Assembly (NCBI RefSeq): GCF_003724155.1
Contig: NZ_RJJQ01000015.1
Location: forward strand, 1 to 64,000
Direction of reading: 5' to 3'
Origin: Flexivirga caeni
GTDB lineage: Bacteria; Actinomycetota; Actinomycetes; Actinomycetales; Dermatophilaceae
Length of the DNA: 64,000 bases
This document shows, piece by piece, positions 1 through 7,888 of this stretch (positions within the stretch are counted from its first letter, which is position 1; each line of letters begins with the position of its first letter). The notes below the pieces were generated by a model. The model was not told the DNA's origin and did not search any database. It was given only the letters and a program-made list of their open reading frames with translations. Made by a program: the position numbers and the translations under genes.

Positions 1-91
1 GGCAGATCCCACGGCCATCACCGGGCAATTCTCGTGACCGTCACCGGGCAGGTCTCACGACCGCCCCTGGGCAGAAATCACTGGCCCTTGA

Positions 92-316
92 CATGGGTGC
101 ACCTTCCCCGGGTGTGACCGGCCACCGGGCATGTGCGAAGTGCATCACGTGAACCCATGGTGGGCCGGCGGGGAAACGTGTTTGATCAACTCGGCCATGT
201 TGTGCGTCTTCCACCACCACCTGGTCCACCGGCTCGGGCTGCTCGCGGCCGTCACCGCGGCCGGGGTGTGCTGGGACCTGACCCCCGGACGGATGCCCAC
301 CCGCGACGCAGCCTGA
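92..316 (+). pseudogene. HNH endonuclease C-terminal remnant (DUF222/13E12-type)
   Basis: After an in-frame stop at 89-91 the frame encodes GCTFPGCDRPPGMCEVHH, then PWWAGGET and LCVFHHHLVHR. This is the Cys/His-rich HNH nuclease tail found at the end of actinobacterial DUF222 (13E12 repeat) proteins. The large N-terminal DUF222 half is absent: the upstream 91 bases contain two stops in this frame and show no homologous sequence in the other frames. It ends at a normal TGA (314-316). It is read as a fragment left by frameshift or truncation. An intact gene starting upstream of the window is unlikely because of the stops. Confidence 0.55.
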
Positions 317-758
317 GCATCGCGGCCCCGGCAAGACAGCTGCCTGACCTGGGACCGGCAGCGCACCTGCCTGAGCGGCACCGGACCAGTGCGGCAAGCC
401 TGGCCCCTGCGGCGCCTGATACTGGCCGTCGAGCCCCCGCAGATCTTGATCCCTGGCTTTCCGTGTGATGGCTCTTCGAGTGCCCGATGGGGCTCGTCTC
501 TCCGAGCGGGGTGCAAACCCGCCGACCGGCATACGACCTCGGGCTGCGCGCTCCTCTCGCCGAGCGGGGTACAGCCGCGCCGACCGGCATACGACCTCGA
601 GCTGCGCGCTCCCCTCACCGAGCGGGGTAGAAGCCCACCGAACGGGGTACAACCACGCACGCTCACCGGCCGGTTTTCTACCCCGCTCGATGCCGAAGTA
701 CCCCGCTCGATGCCGAAGTACCCCGCTCGACGAAGGGGCGAAAGGCGCGGGGTGCCGC
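317..758. other. Intergenic region without a supported gene
   Basis: No open frame here has a recognisable domain or convincing start. The first about 180 bases are featureless. The rest is the palindromic repeat block described at 499-737, which also generates several spurious overlapping frames on both strands. Confidence 0.6.
499..737. repeat. Tandem-plus-inverted GAGCGGGGTA repeat block
   Basis: Two tandem units of about 57 bases begin near 499 and 555 (CCGAGCGGGGT, then ACCGGCATACGACCTCG, then CTGCGCGCTCC). A degenerate third begins near 615. After a short gap the complement TACCCCGCTCGATGCCGAAG occurs at about 679, 699 and 719, so the block folds back on itself. The same arm words recur at 57281-57381. 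It is a member of a palindromic intergenic family seen at several gene ends in the window. Its role is unknown; termination or a non-autonomous mobile repeat are both possible. Confidence 0.75.
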
Positions 759-1475
759 CTACCGTGCCCGTGTACCGACCGCGCGAAGGTGCAGCCGCCA
801 GTAGGCGAACTCCTGGTCTCCGGACGAGGTGCTGATACGCCGCTCGATGCGTTCGCTGTCACCGATGGCGAACCGCACCGGTGAGCTGAAGTAGGGGGCG
901 TTCCAGGTGAAGGTGTGGAACTCGCCGAATTCACCGCACGGATCGCATCCGGCCGGAAGGGTGCGGACGAAGGACCTGTCGACTGGCACGCCAAGGTGCT
1001 CTCGATCGAGCACTGCCGCGTTGACGACCACGGTGATGGCCTCGATGCCGCTGGCGAGAAAGTCCTCGCTGCACTCCTGCGGCGACATGCCCCACAGCGG
1101 TTCGATGACCTTCACACCGAGTGGCGCAAACTGAATTTCCTTGTACTGCAACACATCTGAATGCTCCAGGTCCCCGAATGCACATCCGGTGATCCCTTCC
1201 GAGCGAAGCCTGCGCGTCTCGACCTCCATCGCTTCGTTATACCCGTCGAGGCCAGCACCGTGCAGTTCGACAATCCGCAGTGGCAGACCAATGGCAGCCG
1301 CCTGAGCCTGCAGCAACGCCGTTGGCAGGCCGTGCACCGTGGATTCGTCCCTCACGGCGTGCACCGTGGTCAGGAGGCACCGCACGTCATACCGCTCATC
1401 GGTCAACAACCGGCCGAGCGCGTGCGCGGAGTCCTTGCCGCCGCTCCAATGGAACGCCACCGGCATACGCGTCAT
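759..1475 (-). CDS. Diphthine-ammonia-ligase-like ATP pyrophosphatase (DUF71)
   Basis: The 238-residue product opens with the PP-loop SGGKDS (residues 11-16), which binds ATP in adenine-nucleotide alpha-hydrolases. It continues with the DUF71/MJ0570 signatures GITGCAFGDL and EPLWGMS. In archaea and eukaryotes this family (Dph6) amidates diphthine on elongation factor 2. Bacteria lack diphthamide, so the bacterial substrate is not known and the product should be called Dph6-like only. A second ATG three codons in (MPVAFHW) could be the real start. The stop of corA's neighbour lies 4 bases away (start 1475, corA stop at 1480), so the two are probably co-transcribed on the minus strand. Confidence 0.75.
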   Translation of the reverse strand: MTRMPVAFHWSGGKDSAHALGRLLTDERYDVRCLLTTVHAVRDESTVHGLPTALLQAQAAAIGLPLRIVELHGAGLDGYNEAMEVETRRLRSEGITGCAFGDLEHSDVLQYKEIQFAPLGVKVIEPLWGMSPQECSEDFLASGIEAITVVVNAAVLDREHLGVPVDRSFVRTLPAGCDPCGEFGEFHTFTWNAPYFSSPVRFAIGDSERIERRISTSSGDQEFAYWRLHLRAVGTRAR

Positions 1476-1479
1476 GTGC

Positions 1480-2460
1480 TCACAACCAGTTGCGACGCTT
1501 GAAGATGACGTACAGGCCGACCGCGATGCAGACGATCAGCAGGGTGGAACACCAGAAACCCCACTCCTTGGAGAATCCGGGGTAGGGGACGTTCTGTCCG
1601 TACCACCCGGTGATCGCGGTCGGTACGGCGATGATGGCGGCCCACGAGGTGAGCTTTTTCATGATGTTGTTCAGCGCCGCATCACCGAGCGCCAGGTTGG
1701 TGTCCTGGACGGATTCCAGTGTGTCGCGCAGGGATTCGGACCATTCGGCCACGCGCATCGTGTGGTCGTAGAGGTCCTCGTAGTAGGGCAGCAGGCCCCG
1801 GCGATCCTGCTCCCCGGCGGCTCGCCGCAGCATCGTGGTCACGACCTCGCGCATCGGCAAGGTCACCCGACGCATCCGGCTGATCGCCTTGTGCAGGGTG
1901 AAGGCCCGCCGCGCGATGGCCGGCCCGGCGTGCTGCTGGTCGAACAGGCTGCTCTCCAGGTCATCGACGGCCTCGTCGATGCGGGTGATGACGCTGAAAT
2001 AGCCGTCCACCACGGTGTCCAGGATCGTGTGCAGCAGCGCCCGCGGGCCGAGCCCGACGAGATCCGGATCATCCTCGAAGGTCGCTTCGACCGTGTCGAT
2101 CGGGAAGTCGCCGCCCAGGCGGACGGTGACGACGGCCCGAGGCAGCACGATGATCGAGAGGCGGTGCAGTTCGTCATCCTCCGCCATACCTTCGACCGTG
2201 AAGCAGGTGACGAAGACGTACGAATGGAAACGCACCGCCTTGGGCCGCTCACTCTGGCTCAGCGCGTCCTCGACCGTGTGCTTGTCGAGACCGGTAGCAT
2301 CGGCGAGATCCTGGACGTCATCCTGGGTGGGATCGAGCAGGTCCACCCAGGTGAGGGTGTCCTCCTGGTCGAGCAGTTGCGGGAGGTCGCCCAAAGCGAC
2401 GTCTTCATTGCTGAGTGTGCCCGAACGCCATACGCGCGTGCGACGTTCGCAGGTCGTCAC
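1480..2460 (-). CDS. corA: CorA-family divalent cation transporter
   Basis: The 326-residue protein has the long acidic cytoplasmic N-terminal domain and two C-terminal membrane segments (about residues 270-290 and 300-320) of CorA channels. It ends in a basic tail (FKRRNWL). CorA pentamers move Mg2+ or related cations across the plasma membrane. The signature loop after the first membrane helix is normally YGMN; here it reads YGQN, which could alter selectivity. Translation starts at a GTG (2458-2460) overlapping the TGA of the DUF4333 gene by GTGA, implying translational coupling. The family assignment is secure; the ion is inferred. Confidence 0.85.
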   Translation of the reverse strand: MTTCERRTRVWRSGTLSNEDVALGDLPQLLDQEDTLTWVDLLDPTQDDVQDLADATGLDKHTVEDALSQSERPKAVRFHSYVFVTCFTVEGMAEDDELHRLSIIVLPRAVVTVRLGGDFPIDTVEATFEDDPDLVGLGPRALLHTILDTVVDGYFSVITRIDEAVDDLESSLFDQQHAGPAIARRAFTLHKAISRMRRVTLPMREVVTTMLRRAAGEQDRRGLLPYYEDLYDHTMRVAEWSESLRDTLESVQDTNLALGDAALNNIMKKLTSWAAIIAVPTAITGWYGQNVPYPGFSKEWGFWCSTLLIVCIAVGLYVIFKRRNWL

Positions 2461-2774
2461 TTGGCGAGACTGATGTTGTAGTAGATCTTGTCGGTGACCT
2501 TGGTGACGGTGGCGACCAGTGCCACCTGTTTGCCGTCGATCTGCGCCGTGCAGTTGCTCGTCGAGCCGACCTTCCCCTTCAGGTCGCTGTCACAGTGCAC
2601 GTCGCCGATCTTCGAACCGGTCGCCGCCGCGCTCGCCTTCTCCTTGATCTGCGACTGCAGATCGCTCTTCTTCACGATCTTGTCGCCGCAGCCGGCCACC
2701 AGACCGACGACGGCCACACCCGCAACCACCGTCGCAAGCCCGCGTCGCAGCGACCTCTTCTTCGTCACGCCCAT
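2457..2774 (-). CDS. DUF4333 lipoprotein
   Basis: The 105-residue product starts MGVTKKRSLRRG, has a hydrophobic stretch and then the lipobox LVAGC, so it is probably a secreted lipoprotein. The mature part has the two cysteines (HCDSD and SNCTA) and the closing VTKVTDKIYY typical of DUF4333, a small actinobacterial extracytoplasmic domain of unknown function. The start at 2774 was chosen over an upstream in-frame ATG because only it gives a proper signal peptide. It overlaps the start of corA by 4 bases. Confidence 0.8.
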   Translation of the reverse strand: MGVTKKRSLRRGLATVVAGVAVVGLVAGCGDKIVKKSDLQSQIKEKASAAATGSKIGDVHCDSDLKGKVGSTSNCTAQIDGKQVALVATVTKVTDKIYYNISLAK

Positions 2775-2833
2775 CACCCGCGCGAGTGTACGTCGTCCCC
2801 GTGGCAGGTGGTATGGCGAAGGCCCCGCGCCGC

Positions 2834-4213
2834 TCACAGGTCCCCGAGCAACCGGAGCGGACGCTCCACTGCGTCCGCCACGAAGCGGAGGAAGCCGCCG
2901 GCGACCCCGCCGTCGCAGACCCGGTGGTCGAAGGTCAGCCCGAGTTGCACCACCTTGCGCACCGCGAGCTCGCCGTCGACGACCCACGGCCGGTCGATGA
3001 TGCGCCCGACACCGAGCATCGCGGCCTCGGGATGGTTGATGATCGGGGTGCTGCCGTCGACCCCGAACACGCCGTAGTTGTTGAGGGTGAAGGTCCCGCC
3101 GGTCAGGTCGGCGGGAGCGAGCGTGCCGGCTCGGGCCGCATCGACCAGCTGCGCCATACGGTCGGCGAGCTGCCGTGTCGTCAGCAGGTGCGCGTCGTGC
3201 ACGACCGGCACCACCAGCCCACGCGGTGAGTCGGCGGCAAACCCCAGATGTATGGCGCCGTGGCGCACGATCTCCTGGCTTCCGGTGTCGACCGATGCGT
3301 TCAGCTCCGGGTAGCGGCGCAGGGCAGCGACGCAGATTCGGCCGAGCAGCGCCAGCAGCCCCGCGCGTTCGAGCCCGATCGCGCGGCGCGCCTCGATCAG
3401 CTCCGTGGCGTCCGCGTCCACCCAGGTCGTCGCGTCGGGGATCTCGCGGCGCGAGGTGGTCAGCTTCTCGGCGACCGCGCGGCGGACACCGGTGAGCGGG
3501 ATGCGGCTGTCGGGCCGGTCTCGATCCGTGTCTGCTCCGCCGCGCTCCTCGGGCGCTACTCGACCGGCCAGGGCCTGCGGTTCTCCTTGCCCGGCCACCG
3601 TCTCCGGTTCTCCTCGACCGGCCAGCGTGATTGCGGCAGCGGCTTCGACATCGCTACGGCGGATGACGCCATCCGGTCCGGGGGTGATGGTGCGCAAGTC
3701 GAGTCCGTGGTCGGTCGCGAGTTTGCGCACGATGGGAGAGATGACCTTGGGCGCGCTCGCAGGTCGAGTGACGGTCTGGCGAGCGAGTGACGGCGTCATA
3801 CCGCCGTCAGTCGGCGAGGAAGCCGTCACTGGCGATGAGGGGGCGGGCGTGGTGGGGGTGGAACGTGCGGCACGTCGGTGGCGCGCCGCACGCCGGGTGG
3901 CCGAGGATGTGCTGGCCCCCTCGGAGGTGCCGTAGCCGACGAGCACCGCACCGGACGTGCCGGCTGCGCCGTCGTCGGAGTCGACCGTGATCAATGCGGC
4001 CCCGACGGCGATCGTGTCGCCGACGGACCCGTGCCGGGTGTGCACGCGCCCGGCATACGGGCAGGGGACCTCGACGGTCGCCTTGGCCGTCTCGACGACC
4101 ACCACGTGCTGGTCGATGACGACCTCATCCCCGTCGGCGACCAGCCACTCGACGAGTTCGGCCTCGGTCAACCCTTCGCCGAGATCCGGCAGTGTGAACG
4201 TCTGCTCAGCCAC
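2834..4213 (-). CDS. bkdC: 2-oxo acid dehydrogenase E2 (dihydrolipoamide acyltransferase)
   Basis: The 459-residue protein carries one N-terminal lipoyl domain (about 1-78) with lipoyl-lysine Lys44 in ETAKATVE. A peripheral-subunit-binding domain (SPIVRKLATDHGLDL) follows, then the catalytic acyltransferase domain with DHRVCDGG near residue 427. It accepts the acyl group made by E1 and passes it to CoA. Its start overlaps the E1beta stop. The two linkers are unusual: they are encoded partly by dispersed palindromic repeats (3776-3836 and 3519-3570) and contain near-repeats of AGRGEPE and AGQGEPQ. Substrate could be pyruvate or branched-chain 2-oxo acids; the divergent Lrp gene favours the latter. 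Confidence 0.85.
   Translation of the reverse strand: MAEQTFTLPDLGEGLTEAELVEWLVADGDEVVIDQHVVVVETAKATVEVPCPYAGRVHTRHGSVGDTIAVGAALITVDSDDGAAGTSGAVLVGYGTSEGASTSSATRRAARHRRAARSTPTTPAPSSPVTASSPTDGGMTPSLARQTVTRPASAPKVISPIVRKLATDHGLDLRTITPGPDGVIRRSDVEAAAAITLAGRGEPETVAGQGEPQALAGRVAPEERGGADTDRDRPDSRIPLTGVRRAVAEKLTTSRREIPDATTWVDADATELIEARRAIGLERAGLLALLGRICVAALRRYPELNASVDTGSQEIVRHGAIHLGFAADSPRGLVVPVVHDAHLLTTRQLADRMAQLVDAARAGTLAPADLTGGTFTLNNYGVFGVDGSTPIINHPEAAMLGVGRIIDRPWVVDGELAVRKVVQLGLTFDHRVCDGGVAGGFLRFVADAVERPLRLLGDL
3519..3570. repeat. Degenerate GCTCCTC...CTACTCGACC repeat inside the E2 linker
   Basis: On the plus strand this reads GGTCTCGAT, then GCTCCGCCGCGCTCCTC, then GCTACTCGACC. It matches in outline the element inside dnaX (29957-29999) and the one near 22222-22263. 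In the E2 frame it encodes GRVAPEERGGADTDRD, closely similar to the [15 protein letters not shown] encoded by the dnaX copy. It is therefore a dispersed repeat carried in frame in a disordered linker. Confidence 0.6.
3776..3836. repeat. Palindromic repeat inside the E2 linker
   Basis: The segment contains GTGACGGCGTCATACCGCC, then GGCGAGGAAGCCGTCACT. The same word GGCGAGGAAGCCGTCACTCG occurs in the intergenic hairpin at 50658-50715, and a near copy at 31441-31504. On the minus strand it encodes [16 protein letters not shown]. The 50 kb copy would encode VTASSPSDGAITPSLA upstream of selD. This is a normally intergenic hairpin translated as linker here. Confidence 0.65.
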
Positions 4214-5219
4214 GAGCGCCGACCTCCGCGTAGGTCAGGTCCGGCTGGTCGTCCCACTGCAGCCGGGCGATCGCGTCCAGCACGCGCTCGACGCCGGGCA
4301 GGTAGGTCTTCTCCAGCATCGGGGCAGGGTATGGCGTGGGCAGCCCGCTGACCCGGCCCACCGGAGCGGCGAGGGAGTGGAAGCACCGCTCGCTCACGCG
4401 CGCGGCGATCTCGGCACCCACGCCCGCGAAACCCTGGGCCTCGGCCAGGACCACGCACCGGCCGGTGCGCCGCACCGAGCGCACCACGGTCTCGTCGTCG
4501 AAGGGGACGATCGTGCGCAGGTCGATGACTTCGACGCTCCAGCCCTCGTCGGCCGCCGCCTCGGCTGCCTTGAGGGCGGTCGGCACGGATGCACCGTAGG
4601 TGACCAGGGTGACGTCGTCTCCGTCGCGGCGGACCTTCGCAGTGCCGAAAGGCGCTCGCGTGCAAGGGAGTTCGATCTCCTGCTTGGACCAGTAGAGCGC
4701 CTTCGGCTCCAGGAAGATCACCGGGTCCGGGTCGTCGATCGCCTCGCGCAGCAGGCTGTAGGCGTCGGCCGCGTCGGACGGTGTGACGACCTTCAGGCCC
4801 GGGGTGTGCGCGTAGTAGCCCTCGCTGGAGTCGCAGTGGTGCTCGACGCCGCCGATGCCCCCGGCATACGGGATGCGGATGACCAGCGGGAGCCCGACCC
4901 GGCCGGAGGTCCGGTTGCGCATCTTCGCGACGTGTGAGGTGATCTGCTCGAATGCCGGGTAGGCGAACGCGTCGAACTGCATCTCGACCACCGGCCGAAA
5001 ACCGGTGAGGCACAAGCCGATTGCGAATCCCACGATGCCGGACTCGGCCAGCGGGGTGTCGAAACAACGCTGCTCGCCGAACTCACTCGTCAGCCCGTCG
5101 GTGATGCGGAAGACACCGCCGAGGGTGCCGACGTCCTCCCCGAAGACCAGCACATTGTCGTCGGCGGCGAGCGCGTCGCGCAACGCGGCGTTCAGCGCGC
5201 CGCCCATGGTCACCGTCAT
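4206..5219 (-). CDS. bkdB: 2-oxo acid dehydrogenase E1 beta subunit
   Basis: The 337-residue product has the E1beta/transketolase layout: GEDVGTLGGVF near the N-terminus, FDTPLAESGIVGFAIG, RIPYAGGIGGVEHH, and the C-terminal domain with VEVIDLRTIVPFDDE. With E1alpha it forms the thiamine-diphosphate enzyme that decarboxylates 2-oxo acids and acylates the E2 lipoyl arm. The ATG at 5219 overlaps the E1alpha stop (ATGA). The 3' end overlaps the E2 start by 8 bases, so the three genes form one coupled operon. A longer frame running to 6092 in this phase is a shadow of E1alpha. Confidence 0.9.
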   Translation of the reverse strand: MTVTMGGALNAALRDALAADDNVLVFGEDVGTLGGVFRITDGLTSEFGEQRCFDTPLAESGIVGFAIGLCLTGFRPVVEMQFDAFAYPAFEQITSHVAKMRNRTSGRVGLPLVIRIPYAGGIGGVEHHCDSSEGYYAHTPGLKVVTPSDAADAYSLLREAIDDPDPVIFLEPKALYWSKQEIELPCTRAPFGTAKVRRDGDDVTLVTYGASVPTALKAAEAAADEGWSVEVIDLRTIVPFDDETVVRSVRRTGRCVVLAEAQGFAGVGAEIAARVSERCFHSLAAPVGRVSGLPTPYPAPMLEKTYLPGVERVLDAIARLQWDDQPDLTYAEVGARG

Positions 5220-6340
5220 GACGAAACCTCCTGCGAGTCGGCGGCAAGCTCGGCCGCGACCATCGCGCGAGCCTCGTCGAGTTGTGGCGTCCGCTGCGCG
5301 AAAACGTTGTCGAACAACGACATCGGGTCGACGGTGACGTCGGTGTTCATGCGTTCGCGGACCTCCGCGGCAAGTGCCTCGGCGGCGGCCCTCGTCGCCG
5401 CGACCACGTCGTCGTTGAGCTCGCCACGGCCCCGCAGCCACGCCTCGACGCGGGCAATCGGGTCCCGCTCGAGCCAGGCGGTGACCTCGTCCGACGAGCG
5501 GTATCGGGTCGCGTCGTCGGCGTTGGTGTGCGACTCCAGGCGGTAGGTGTGCGCCTCGATCAGGAACGGGCCCTTGCCGCTGCGGCAGTGCTCGACCGCG
5601 TGATCCATGACCGCGAGCACCGCGGCCGGGTCGTTGCCGTCGACCTGCTCGGCGGCCACGCCATACCCAATTCCCTTGTAGGCCAACGACGGTGCGCGGG
5701 TCTGCTTCGAAAGCGGCACGCTGATGGCGTACTTGTTGTTCTGCACGAAGAAGATCACCGGCGCCTCGAAAACCGCCGCGAAGTTGAGCGCCTCGTGGAA
5801 GTCGCCTTCGCTGGTGGCGCCGTCGCCGATGAAGGCGAGCGCGACGTGGTCGGTGCCGCGCCGCTTCTCGCCGTATGCCGCGCCTGCCGCGTGGATCAGC
5901 TGTGTCGACAGCGGGGTGCACTGTGCGGCGGTGTGCGTAGCGATCGGGTCGTAGCCGCAGTGGCTGTCTCCGCGCAGCAGCGACAGGACCTCGATCGGGT
6001 CGATGCCGCGACTGGCCAGCGCCATCGAATCGCGGTAGGTGGGGAAGAACCAGTCGTCCGCGGTGATCGACAAGATCGCACCCACCTGGCACGCCTCCTG
6101 GCCGCGCGAGCTCGGATAGACGGCCAGCCGTCCCTGCTTGGTCAGCGCCGTCGCCTGCGCGTCGAACCGGCGGCCGAGCACCATCGCGTGCCAGATCTCG
6201 CGCAGCCGTGCCGCACTCGGCATCGGGTAGTCCCGCCGGGTGCCCGCCTGCTCGACCTCTGCCCCGGTCGGGTCGATCAGTTGCACCGGATTGGGCGAGG
6301 GCAGCAACGCAGCCGTCATCGCCTGGGCTGTGGTCTCCAT
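5216..6340 (-). CDS. bkdA: 2-oxo acid dehydrogenase E1 alpha subunit
   Basis: The 374-residue protein holds the thiamine-diphosphate motif GDGATSEGDFHEAL (residues 172-185), ending in NN at 201-202. It also has the phosphorylation-loop-like YRLESHTNADDATRY and the N-terminal SSRGQEACQVG. It decarboxylates the 2-oxo acid and hands the acyl group to E2. The ATG at 6340 (METTAQAM) was chosen. The frame continues 23 codons upstream into the divergent promoter region, where no family sequence remains. It is the first gene of the operon; the divergent Lrp gene suggests regulation by branched-chain amino acids. A pyruvate dehydrogenase role cannot be excluded. Confidence 0.88.
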   Translation of the reverse strand: METTAQAMTAALLPSPNPVQLIDPTGAEVEQAGTRRDYPMPSAARLREIWHAMVLGRRFDAQATALTKQGRLAVYPSSRGQEACQVGAILSITADDWFFPTYRDSMALASRGIDPIEVLSLLRGDSHCGYDPIATHTAAQCTPLSTQLIHAAGAAYGEKRRGTDHVALAFIGDGATSEGDFHEALNFAAVFEAPVIFFVQNNKYAISVPLSKQTRAPSLAYKGIGYGVAAEQVDGNDPAAVLAVMDHAVEHCRSGKGPFLIEAHTYRLESHTNADDATRYRSSDEVTAWLERDPIARVEAWLRGRGELNDDVVAATRAAAEALAAEVRERMNTDVTVDPMSLFDNVFAQRTPQLDEARAMVAAELAADSQEVSS

Positions 6341-6385
6341 CACTCCAGTGTGCCGCCAGCTGGGCAAATTGCCTCGATGGGGCGC

Positions 6386-6423
6386 GTCATACAAGACGTA
6401 TGGCGGCATACTTCAGGTATGAC
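6386..6423. promoter_or_regulatory. Nested dyad of four GTATGNC words (candidate Lrp operator)
   Basis: Between the divergent E1alpha and Lrp genes four heptamers lie as two inverted pairs around one centre at 6404.5. The outer pair is GTCATAC (6386-6392) and GTATGAC (6417-6423). The inner pair is GTATGGC (6398-6404) and GGCATAC (6405-6411). The dyad overlaps the Lrp ATG at 6419, a plausible place for autoregulation. The same heptamer is abundant genome-wide, so the role as an operator is inference. Confidence 0.5.
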
Positions 6424-6937
6424 GCCACAACAGTCAACCACGGAGCCGTCCAGTCCGGGCGCGGCTGGACGGTCGGCCACCCCGCGACCACTGGACGAGG
6501 TCGATCGGCGCATCGTCGGCGCACTCGAGCGTGACGCGCGCCTGTCGGTGCGCTCGCTCGCCGAGCAGTTGCACCTGTCGCGCGCGGCGACCTACGCCCG
6601 GCTGCAGCGGCTGCTGGACGACGGGGTGATTGCCGGATTCGGGGCGCGCATCGTGCCGCACCTGGCGGGCCTGCACACCACGGCATACATTGCGCTGCAG
6701 ATCGAGCAGAACACCTGGCGGTCGGTGTCGGCCGCGCTCGCCGAACTCGACTACATCGACTCGATCTCGTTGCTGGCGTCCGAGTTCGACGTGCTGGCGC
6801 TCGCGCATGCGCCCGACAATCAGGCGCTGCGTACCCTCGTGCTCGAACGGATCCAGGCCATCCCGGGCGTGCTCGGCACCCGGACCTGGCTGGCGTTCGA
6901 GGAGATTCGCGGGGCCGGCACGCCCTGGGTGAGGTGA
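6419..6937 (+). CDS. Lrp/AsnC-family regulator (BkdR-like)
   Basis: The 172-residue product has a proline-rich N-terminal lead. An AsnC-type helix-turn-helix follows (LDEVDRRIVGALERDARLSV, then LAEQLHLSRAATYARLQRL), then the RAM effector domain (residues about 85-165). It diverges from the E1alpha-E1beta-E2 operon, a placement known for BkdR regulators that respond to branched-chain amino acids. The ATG at 6419 lies inside the symmetric motif cluster 6386-6423, suggesting autoregulation. An in-frame extension upstream is antisense to E1alpha and is discounted. Confidence 0.85.
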   Translation: MTPQQSTTEPSSPGAAGRSATPRPLDEVDRRIVGALERDARLSVRSLAEQLHLSRAATYARLQRLLDDGVIAGFGARIVPHLAGLHTTAYIALQIEQNTWRSVSAALAELDYIDSISLLASEFDVLALAHAPDNQALRTLVLERIQAIPGVLGTRTWLAFEEIRGAGTPWVR

Positions 6938-6957
6938 CTGAGCCGGACGACGGGACC

Positions 6958-7344
6958 TCAGCGCAACAAGTCGCCGCGGCCGAAGAGCTCGGCGGTCGCG
7001 GCTGCCGACGGTGACCCCGCCTGCACGTCCGCGCCGGCGTCAAGCAGCAGCCAGACCACCGTGTCCGCAGCCTTGAAAACCGCTCCTGCCAAAGGCGACT
7101 GGCCGCGATGATTGAGCCGGTTGACGTCGGCGCCACGCTCCAGCAGGGCCGTCACGGCGCCCGCGTGGCCGTGGTATGCCGCCAGCATCAGCAGCGTGTT
7201 GCCACAGGAATCGGCGAGGTCCACCGGCATACCGGCGTCGAGCTGGGCGACCAGCCCGGCCACGTCTCCGGTGCGCGCGAGGTCGGTGCGCGGGTCATCG
7301 GCAGACGCCGCCCGGGCAGCATCGTCGGTCCTCGCGTTGCTCAT
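6958..7344 (-). CDS. Ankyrin-repeat protein
   Basis: This small 128-residue protein contains about three ankyrin repeats: DSCGNTLLMLAAYHGHAGAV, ALLERGADVNRLNHRGQSPL, and WLLLDAGADVQAGSP. It has no signal peptide or membrane segment, so it is probably a cytoplasmic protein-interaction module. It converges with the Lrp gene, whose stop lies 21 bases away. The partner is unknown. Confidence 0.8.
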   Translation of the reverse strand: MSNARTDDAARAASADDPRTDLARTGDVAGLVAQLDAGMPVDLADSCGNTLLMLAAYHGHAGAVTALLERGADVNRLNHRGQSPLAGAVFKAADTVVWLLLDAGADVQAGSPSAAATAELFGRGDLLR

Positions 7345-7411
7345 AAGGTGAGCCTAACCGACCTGTGAGGATTCTGAACAGGCAGCAGAAGACGCCGGAC
7401 CCGGCGCAGGG

Positions 7412-7741
7412 TCACGCCCGGGCGGAAGCCTTCGCGTCAGCCTTCGCTTTGTCCGCGGCCTTCTGCTGCGCTTTCAGCATCGGCGGCGGCAGCGTTCCGG
7501 CGCTGCGGGTGTAGTAGTCCGCGGCCTTGCGCTGGGCGAACGCCTTGAACCCGGCCGTGACCGCGGTCGACACCAAGGTGAAGACCGCGACCTGCATCGC
7601 GGAGAACTCCGGGTCGTATCTGCCGGTCGGCGGCTTGTTCCCGGTCGCGGTCTTCCACACCGAGGTCGTGACCTTCGTCGCCGCCTTGCCGGCCGCGATG
7701 CCGGACACCGTCGCGAGCACCTTCCACGCGATCCCACTCAT
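7412..7741 (-). CDS. DUF4235 membrane-associated protein
   Basis: The 109-residue product (MSGIAWKVLATVSGIAAGK...) matches the actinobacterial DUF4235 family. It has a glycine/alanine-rich hydrophobic N-terminus, KPPTGRYDPEFS in the middle, a second hydrophobic stretch (VAVFTLVSTAVTAGF), and a basic alanine/lysine tail. Function unknown; probably membrane-associated. The start at 7741 has an AGGGC-type ribosome-binding site just upstream; in-frame ATGs lie 6 and 14 codons earlier and could extend it. Confidence 0.7.
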   Translation of the reverse strand: MSGIAWKVLATVSGIAAGKAATKVTTSVWKTATGNKPPTGRYDPEFSAMQVAVFTLVSTAVTAGFKAFAQRKAADYYTRSAGTLPPPMLKAQQKAADKAKADAKASARA

Positions 7742-7888
7742 AGCCCTGCGACCTTTCATTCGTATGCCGGCGCGGCCCGTCATACACCACGCGCTCTCGG
7801 GACCGAGCCTGCCACATGCGGCGCGAACCCGTCCGGCCCGGACAATTCATCGGGAACACATGGTTCGCTCCACAGGTCGCCCTCTACT

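Noticed and set aside
499-737. Possible CRISPR array
   Set aside because: Units are few, of unequal spacing, part direct and part inverted, and there are no cas genes.
4206-6092. Long minus-strand frame of 628 codons across E1alpha and E1beta
   Set aside because: Only the last 337 codons match E1beta; the upstream part is an out-of-frame shadow of E1alpha with arginine-rich sequence.
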